Shown: positions 38,508 to 47,500 of the stretch, in pieces
Position numbering within the stretch: position 1 is the first letter of the stretch
Layout of the letters: every line of letters starts with the position of its first letter
Assembly (NCBI RefSeq): GCF_047675955.1
Contig: NC_132928.1
Location: 48,788,889-48,852,888 of the forward strand
Reading direction: 5' to 3'
From: Chlorocebus sabaeus
Taxonomy: Eukaryota > Chordata > Mammalia > Primates > Cercopithecidae
DNA: 64,000 nucleotides
Notes under the pieces: model-generated
Told to the model about the DNA's origin: nothing
Database searches by the model: none
Seen by the model: only the letters and a program-made list of their open reading frames with translations
Program-made: the position numbers and the translations under genes

Positions 38508-41500
38508 ACCCCATCAGGGATGTTAGTGCCAAGGTCTTCTGGGTTTATAATAAAGCACATAGTACTTTACAGGAGATTGTTTTATTAAAGTACATTCCTT
38601 AACTCATATTGACATAAAGTGCTTTTGTGTATTACCTGTTTCTCACAAGAGTTGTGTGAGGGAAGTTGGGCTGATAGGATTGCCCTGTTTTACAGGTGAG
38701 GAACCAGTCCCAAAGAGCTGTAGGGTGCGTTGTCCAAGGTAGCAGTGTAAACAAGTGGCAAAGCCTGGCAGTCTGCCTCAGATAGTGTTTCTACCACATT
38801 GCACTGCCACTGAGTTTGTGTTATTGTATAGACAGGTCCACACTGCCTTGTCTGCAGTTCTGAAATCTAGAAAGCTCTAAAATCGCCTTTCATTTTTTGT
38901 TTTTTTTTTTCTTTAAATTTGCAGCAAGCTCATGTTACAGAAGAACCTCACCTGAACTGACTCCAACTCTGACTCCTCATAGTTTTTTCTGCAGAAATAT
39001 TAAGTATCTGATTACGGGGACTGCCCCAGACCCTCCTGGCGGTATTGACTAATGCAAAGCATATGTAATTTAGGCTTTTTTAAAATCCAGAGAATTCCCA
39101 AATCAAAATCCTATCTTGTCCCAAGGATTTTGGATAATAGAGTGAGGTCCTGAAACCCAGCATTGCCTATTTTGTTTGCTAAAATGGAGGCCTAGTCCTG
39201 TTAACCCAGCGCACGTGCACTGCCAAGGCTTCGTGCTTACCAGCTACCTTCTGTGTCTGCTTCTCTCTAGTATGTTGGAAGATTTCTCTCACGAATTGGA
39301 GAGCACTCAGTCCCGGCTGGACAATGTGATGAAGAAACTTGCAAAAGTATCTCATATGACCAGTGGTATGTATGGTGTTTAAAGCTTAAGTATTTGTACT
39401 TAATTCTAGAACTCTGTCTTGGAGGCGTTGTCTCATAGTTATGCCCATCCAGATCCCTTTCTTGTTTCTTTACAGATCCCTTTCTCTTTTTTTTTTTTGA
39501 GACAGAGTCTCACTCTTTCACCCAGGCTGGAGTGCAGTGGTGCCATCTCAGCTCACTGCAACCTCCACCGCCTCCTGGGTTCAAGCGATTCTGATGCCTT
39601 GACCTCCTGAGTAGCTGGGATTACAGTTGCATGCCACCATGCCCACCTAATTTTTGTATTTTTAGTAGAGACGGGGTTTCACCGTGTTGGCTAGGCTAGT
39701 CTCGAACTCTTGACCTCAGGTGATCCGCCCGCGTCAGCCTCCCAAAATGCCGAGATTACAGGCGTGAGCCACCGTGCCTGGCTGATCCCTTTCTTATGGC
39801 ACTTTTTTTTTTTTTTTTTGTGATGCCTTAGAATCAGAGAATGGAAGACTTGTATGTTCAGTCTTTATCTGCTGCTTGTAGCCTTAACTCGGGAGAAGGT
39901 CTTTGCGTTCCCCCACGGTGTTTGGTTTGGTTTTTTCCCAGTAGAGTAACTTTCTTTTTTTCTTTTTTTTTTTTTTTGAGATGCAGTCTCACTCTGTTGC
40001 CCAGGCTGGAGTGCAGTAACATAATCTTAGCTCACTGCAAGCTCTACCTCCCAGGTTCACACCATTCTTCTGCCTCAGCCTCCCGAGTAGCTGGGACTAC
40101 AGGTGCCTGCCACCATGCCTGGCTAATTTTTTGTATTTTTAGTAGAGATGGGGTTTCACTGTGTTAGCCAGGATGGTCTCGATCTCCTGACCTTGTGATC
40201 CACCCACCTTGGCCTCCCAAAGTGCTGGGATTACAGGCGTGAGCCACCGCACACAGCCCAGTAGAGTAACTTTGTTTGCAATTACAAAATCCTTCTTTAT
40301 TTTACTGTTTTAAGATTTCCTTGCCAAAATAGGGAACTTATTTAAAACAACAGTTAAGTGAGTTACTGTTTCTCCTGGACATTCTTTCATTGATAGAAAG
40401 ACACCTACTACTTCGGAATAAGATGGCATGTGTGGATCTATTTTAAATCGTTATATTTGAATCAATACTGAAATATTTCAGCAAATTTGTGCCAGGATGA
40501 GGATGAAGAAACAATTTTCTGATTAGTTACTGTATAAGATATGTTCCAGTGACTCTTTTCATGGGAAATAATATATTTTAGTTTTAAAATATCCAGTATC
40601 TTTTTTTTTTTTTTTTTTTTTTGAGGTGGAGTCTCGCTCTGTCGCCCAGGCTGGAGTGCAGTGGCCGGATCTCAGCTCACTGCAAGCTCCGCCTCCCGGG
40701 TTTACGCCATTCTCCTGCCTCAGCCTCCTGAGTAGCTGGGACTACAGGTGCCCACCACGTCGCCCGGCTAGTTTTTTGTATTTTTTAGTAGAGACGGGGT
40801 TTCACCGGGTTAGCCAGGATGGTCTCGATCTCCTGACCTCGTGGTCCGCCCGTCTCGGCCTCCCAAAGTGCTGGGATTACAGGCTTGAGCCACCACGCCC
40901 GGCCTGGTATCTTTTCTTTATCTGGTGGGGGTGGCTTGTTGGAAGGAGAAACTGAGATGCTCCTTGAGGTAATCTGGATGTTCCCTGACTGTAGAACACC
41001 TCCCTTGCGTTAGAATATCCCCCGTTTCTTGACACCTCTTTCTTCTGTTGGTTTCCTACTGTCAGGTACATGTTATAAGGTCTAATAGGTTAGCTTTTTG
41101 AGGCAAGATTTAAATACATATGCATGTTTACTTTTTAGAAGTTTAACTCATAGTCAGGTTACGTAACAGTTCTCTAGGGTTCAGTTTCTTATCTATAAAA
41201 ATAGGTTGAGTCCTACCTCTCCAGGTAATTGTGAGGATTAAATGAAATACCAATAAAGTAGAATTAACTGGATTTACCATGTATTTATTGGTACTTAGTA
41301 AATGTTTTTAAGAAATTGTAAGGCAAGAAAAATTGCAATGGCCCCAAGGGGCAAAGGACCTATTATATCCAAAACAAAGAGAAACTCCTCTCTAGAGTCA
41401 TTTTCTTCTTTCTCTCTAGGGACAAGTATCTTTGTTTCTAGCAGGCTCTTCATTGCCTGAAACTGCATATATGGGAAGCAGGCACCAGCTTAGTTCATCT

Positions 41501-44500
41501 GTCACACATTTAGAGAAAGGTTTGCAAAGTCTTTTCTGATTCCCTCTGTTGTCTCTTCTTCTACCTTCTCCCCTCGACTTAAAAAAAAAAAAAAAAAAAA
41601 AAGTGTTTTAATGAAGAATTGTATAACCAGTTTAACCTCCAGGCCTCTCACTCATGTATGTATTAGTTGCAAAGTCAAGTAGCTACTTCAGCACCAGTTC
41701 TGTTTGGGGAAGAGCAAGTGAACAAAGATGCACTGTCTTTGTTTCCCAGCATTCTGGGTATGAATAATTTAGAAAAGTACTTGCATTGTGAGAAGCGGCC
41801 CAGTGTGTATAAATAGCACTGAAGTTTGCTTATGCTGTATTCTACTTTTTCCCAAAAGAAAAATTGGGGAAGCAATGTAATAACTTTTGTTATATTTGTA
41901 TAAGAGAAAGAGCCAGGAAACAGAGCATTTATCCTGAATGGTGCTTCACTTTTGACAGGTTGCTTGTGTTTTCATTTTAATCTTTGCTTGCTACCCAAAG
42001 AAATACTCCCTAAGGATCTCCTCCTGCTTGGTGCTTTCTGCTTCGATTTGACAAACAAGCAATTTGTATTGGTCTCTGCTCTGCTCCATAATTTTTGCAG
42101 AAGTTCACTGCTTTGTGATCAAACCTGTACATAAAGGAATCCTACGGAGGCGCAGCGAAGTGTGATTACGTAGTTACGGACACACAGGCCTCATGATTCT
42201 TCAGCGGCAGACCATCTCCGCTCCCCATGGTTGTCTGCTTCATGGGGAGAAACCAACCAAGACTCCACATTTACTTTTTTGAATGACCCAAGAGAGACAC
42301 TAATTGTATTCTCTTACCCACAGAAGTATTTTATTTTAAGTAGATACTGAGATTTTTTTCCCTCTCACTTTCTGACATTCCATTCGTCTTTTCTCTTTAG
42401 GGGAGAAAAATATTTTGAGAGAGAGAAAAAACTACCATTGGAGTTCTTTTGTTCCCCTCTGACTTTTTGAGGCAGGTCCTGAGCTTGCAATGCTGCTTAA
42501 AACTTTCCACTTGAGGTCACAAAAGCCCCTGTGGTTAGTACCCGTTCCTTCTATGCATGAAGCCTCTGTGGGAAGTGCTGAGAAGTCTGCTGGGGTAACA
42601 GCTCCCTGGGGTTACCTAGTTCATGCTTCGTAGAGGCAGCGTAGCCACTTCAGAGGAAAACGGCTTTAAAAGAGCATCCTCGGGTTGTGCTGGCTTATGT
42701 GGTATATGCTTCTCCTTGGTGAAAATTCCTACTTTATAATACAGTTGTGGAAGAGGAAGTGGTTGGAGGGTAGTAGGGGGCGTGAGTCGAGGCTGATGGA
42801 AAGCCAAAAAGTGGAAATCTGGTTCAGTGTTGGAAATCTGGTGCTGAAAATGGCGAGATGCCTGAGGGAAGGGGGTAACCATAGGAGTGTGTGAGGTTGA
42901 GAGAGGGGTTGGAGAAGGAATACTTTCTCTGTTTTCATCCTGAAAGAATCACAATCATTTTAGCAAAGTGACTTTAAATTACTGTAAGCATTTTAATCTT
43001 TTTAAAAAATTAATAAACTATTTTTAGAACAGTTTTACGTTCCTAGCAAAATTGAGCAGGAAGTAGAGTTCCCATATAGCCCCCTTCCCCCACGCATAAC
43101 CTCCCTGACTATTGATATCCAGCATCACGGTGGTACATTTGTTACAGTCAGCCTACACTAACACATCATTAATCATCTGCAAAGACCATTGTTTACATTG
43201 GGATTCACTCTTGGTATTGTACGTTCTGTGGGTTTGAACAAATGTATAAATGACATGTATCCATCATTGTAGCATCACACAGAGCAGTTTCACTGCCCTA
43301 AAAATCCTGTGTTTCACCTGTTTATCCCTCCTTTCCCCTAATCCCCCAACTACTGATCCTTTGACTGTCTCCATAGTTTTGCTTTTCCAGCATGCATATG
43401 GTTGGAATCATATATCACAGATCCTTTTCAGATTGACTTCTCTCACTTAGCAATGTGCATCTAAGTTTCCACTATGCTTTTTCATGGCTTGATAGCTTAT
43501 TTCTGTTTTAACACTGAATAATATTCGATTGTATGAATGTACCACAATTTATCCATTTACCTATTGAAGGACATCTTGGTTGCTTCCAAGTTTTGTCAAT
43601 GATGAATAAAACTGCTGTAAACCCCTATGTGCAAATTAGCCAGGCGTGGTGGCGTGTGCCTATAACCCCAGCTACTTGGGAGGCTGAGGCAGGAGAATTG
43701 CTTGAACCCAGGAGGCTGAGGTTGCAGTGAGCCAAGATCGCACCACTGCATTCTAGCCTGGGTGACAGAGGGAGACTCTGTCTCAAAAAAAAGAAAGAAA
43801 AGTGCAGGTTTTTATATGGACATAAGTTTTTAAGTTCATTTGGATAAGTGACAAGGTATGTGATTGCTGAATGGTTATGGTAAGAGTATGTTTGGGTTTT
43901 GTAAGAAACTGCCAACCTATTTTACAAAGTGGCTGTACCAGTTTGAATTCCCACTAGGAGTTCCTATTGCCCCACATCCTTGCTAGCATGTGGTGGTGTC
44001 ACTGTTTGGGGTTTTGACCATTCCAATAGGTGTGTATTGTTTCTTGTTTTAGTTTGTATTTCCCCAGTGACATCTAATGTTGAACATCTTTTCATATGCT
44101 TCCCTGGCATCTCTTTCATGGTTTTTCTTTCTTTTTGTTTTTTTTTTTTTGTGTTTTTTTTTTTTTTTTTTGAGACAGAGCCTGACTCTGTCACCTAGGC
44201 TAGAGTGCAGAGTGCGATCTCAGCTCACTGCAACTTCTGCCTTCCAGGTTCAAGTGATTCTCGTGCCTCAGCCTCCTGAGTAGCTGGGATTACAGGCCTT
44301 CACCACCACGCCGAGCTAATTTTTGTATATTTAGTAGAGACAGGGTTTCACCATGTTGGCCAGGCTGTTCTTGAACTCCTAGCCTCAAGTGATCTGCCTG
44401 CCTTGGCTTCCCAAAGTGCTGAGATTACAGGTGTGAGCCACTGTGCCCAGCCCCATCTCTTTTTTGATGAGATGTCTGTTCAGGTCTTTTGTCCATTTTT

Positions 44501-47500
44501 AAAATCAATGTTAGTTTTCATACTGGTGAGTTTTAAAAATTCTTTGTATAATACATTCTGGACAACAGTCCTTTATCAGATGAATCTTTTGCAAATATTC
44601 TACCCCAGTCTGTGGCTTGTCTTCTCATTCCTTTGACAGTGACTTTTACAGAGCATAAGTTTTTAGTTTTAATGACATCCCGATTTCAATTATTTCATGG
44701 ATATATAGTGCCTTTGGTGTTGTAGCTAAAAAGTGATTGCCATGTCCAAGGTCATCTAGGTTTTCTCCTGTGTTTTCTTCCAGGAGTTTGATAGTTTTGC
44801 ATTTTACATTTAGGTCTGTGGATACATTTTGAGTTAATTTTTGTTAAAGTGTAAAGTCTGAGTCCAGCTTCATTTTTTTGGCATGGATGTGCAGTTGTTT
44901 CAGCACCATTTGTTAAAAAGACTCTCTTTGCTCTGTTGTATTGCACTTGCTCCTTTGTGAAAGATCAGTTGACTGTATTTATGTCAGTCTATTTCTGGAC
45001 TGTCTGTTCCATTGATCTATTTGTCTATTTTCCTAATACTACCATGTCTTGATTGATGTTATGGTAAGTCTTATAGTTGGTCCACATTTTGGGAATATTC
45101 TGTGCGAGGTTTTTTTTTTTAGTCTTTTTTTCTTTTTTCAGGTTTCTGTTGACAAATTGTGTGAAGCTCAGAGATCCTTTCCTTCTCTGTGTTTAGCCTA
45201 CTAATGAGCCCATCAGGGGCATTCTTCATTTGTGTTAGTCTTTTTGATCTCTATTTTTTTTTTCGTTTTAGAATTTCCGCGTCTCTGCCTACGTTATCCA
45301 TGTGTTCTTGCATGTTTACTTTTTCCGTTAAAGCCTGTAGCATATTAACCACAGTTTAAAAAATTCCTCTTCTGATAATTCCAGCGTTCCTGCTGTATCT
45401 GACTCTGGTTCCGATGCGTTTTCAGTTTCTTCAGACTGTTGCTTTTTCCTTTTAGTGTGCCTTACAACTTTTTGTTGAAAAGTGGACTTGATATACTGGG
45501 TAAAAGGAACTGTGGTAAATAGACTTTTACCATAGATGGGGTGGTGAGGTCGGGGGTTGGCAACTTCTAGTCCTATGATTAGGTCTTAGCTTCTGGTGAG
45601 CCTGTGCCCCTGGCCTGTGAACTTCACCAGTGCTTCCCAGTTTTTCTACTGTTAGGTGGAACTGGATGGCTAGAGAAAACTGGAGTTGGGTATTTTCCTT
45701 CCCCCAGGTTAGATTCTGGTTAGTTTCTTTTGAGGTCAGACTTTTGTTTAGAACAGAGTGCTCTGGAGTATTTCATAATGGTTCTTTTTTCCCTCCGCCT
45801 GCTGGAAGCATGAGAGGATTTTTCCCAATATTTGCTGAGAACCTGGTCAAGCTCCTGGAGGTAAAACCCACAGAAGTGTGGGGATCCCCTTTGCCTGGGT
45901 CCCCTTGGAGTGTTTTGGTTTTTTTTTTTTTTTTTTTTTCATCTCAGACTTGTCCACACTGAGCCTTCAGTGACTCATCAATTAAAGTTAAGCTTTTCCT
46001 ACCGGGATTTTGGTTCCTATGGAGTTTGTTGCTTCGTGGGTTTCTGCTCTGATAAGCTGTGATTCTCTGTATGCACCTGTAGGTTTCTGCAGTTTTAGGG
46101 GCAGCAGTTTACCATGTGACCTCACTTCTCTGATGGATCTAAGAAGAGTTGTTGCTTTTTCAGTTTGTTCAGATTTTTACTTGTTATGACAGAATGATGA
46201 CTTCTAAGCTTCTTACATACTTGGCTGGAAATTAAAAATTTAACATTTTTTATCAGATGAGAGAATGCCAGCTATAAAAGTTTTCTTGACCATTGAAGTA
46301 ATAAACAGGTCAAAGTGTGACCTGCAGTAAGCCAACTCTGCCTCCCCTAGACCTTTGGAACAGTCCTACCTGAGAACAGGGAGTGATGGACCTGGGGTCT
46401 TGGTCCTACTCACAGAGTTAACTAAATGAGTTTCTAGTATGTCTGAGGTAGACCAAGGTGATCACCACTTAGAAGGTATTTGCTTTACTTATAATTTGGT
46501 GGCAGTTCTCTTGTCCAGTTCTAAGACTTTGATATCCATAATATTTAAAATAATTTTAAGTACATGTTTTGCCTTGTGGAGAGTTTAGCAGTTTATTTTC
46601 ATAGACTGAGATCTTTTTACAATGTGATTATCAATAGCTATAGTGTGCTAAAATCAGTGGGCTTTCAAAGACACTTTAGTGAATCAATATGTCTTTATAT
46701 TTCTATTTAAATGGAACTCTTATTCCTAGTGGTTGAACTGCGTTTTCATGAATTCTGTGAATTCTGTTATCAGTCGGGCCCTTTGTGGAAGATGCCAAAA
46801 CTCATCAGTGGAAAGACTGCTCATTTTTTCTACGTGTCTCCAAATTAAGGAAGCATCCTGATGTTGACAGCATCCTCTATGCCCTAGGTTTGGGCACTGC
46901 ACAGTGTGTGTATGACAGGGTTTGTGTTGTTTAATTCTCACAACAACCCTGCGGGGCAGCTGTTGTAGAGTTGGGACCACAGGATTGTGAGCTACAGCAG
47001 GGCTCCCTTCTGTCTCACAGGGCCTCCCTGCTCTCAGCCATTTGGATGGACTCTAGCCACTTTGTTTCCTGTGCCTGCTGTTCCAAATTGTTGGTAGGGC
47101 AGGAAGTTTCAGAAAAAACATTCCACTTTCATTTACAGAGAAACTGTATAAGGTATTTTAACACAGTTACTAGTTAAGTAATCTTACTTGACCAGGTGTG
47201 GTGTGAAATTGATCATGCTGTCTCACTGGAGCTTGCTTTTTCAGCTGTTTATTTCCTGAAGTGACCAGCAGTAGCTTTCATCTCCTTTCCCTCCTCCCCT
47301 TGTGCTCATTGAGAAAAGAATGTGATTATTGTTTAATTAAATGACTTGACTTTTATGGGATATTAAAGCAGGCAGGCTTTGATCTGTAACACCAGTGCCA
47401 ACACCTTTTTTGAGGATATGCTAACCACCAGCAGAAAGCTAAGATCCGCAGATTGTAATTAAAGACTTGAGACACAAAGCATGTAATTATTACGAGACAT

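Larger units (their letters stand above)
35826..39270 (+). other. STX6: STX6 intron 6 (3.4 kb)
   Basis: A GT-AG intron. It has a (GTT)n run near 36,230-36,252, an old L2-like region at 36,550-37,110, an Alu monomer, a MITE copy, a (CA)n run and a MIR-like piece at 38,620-38,820. Positions 39,060-39,145 resemble the end of the Tigger-type repeat at 15.5 kb. Confidence 0.7.
42990..45120 (-). mobile_element. L1 (L1M-type) 3' part, antisense
   Basis: It reads as antisense ORF2 end and 3' UTR: 'ttatccatttacctattgaagg', 'gaaactgccaacctatt', 'caatgttagttttcatac', 'cctttatcagatgaa', 'ttttctcctgtgttttcttcc' and 'gcaccatttgttaaaaagac'. No open ORF2 remains. Alus at 43,634 and 44,151 interrupt it. Confidence 0.88.

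Noticed and set aside
42990..45120. Possible coding L1 ORF2
   Set aside because: Only 3' text is present, heavily mutated and interrupted by two Alus. No open reverse transcriptase frame is seen.
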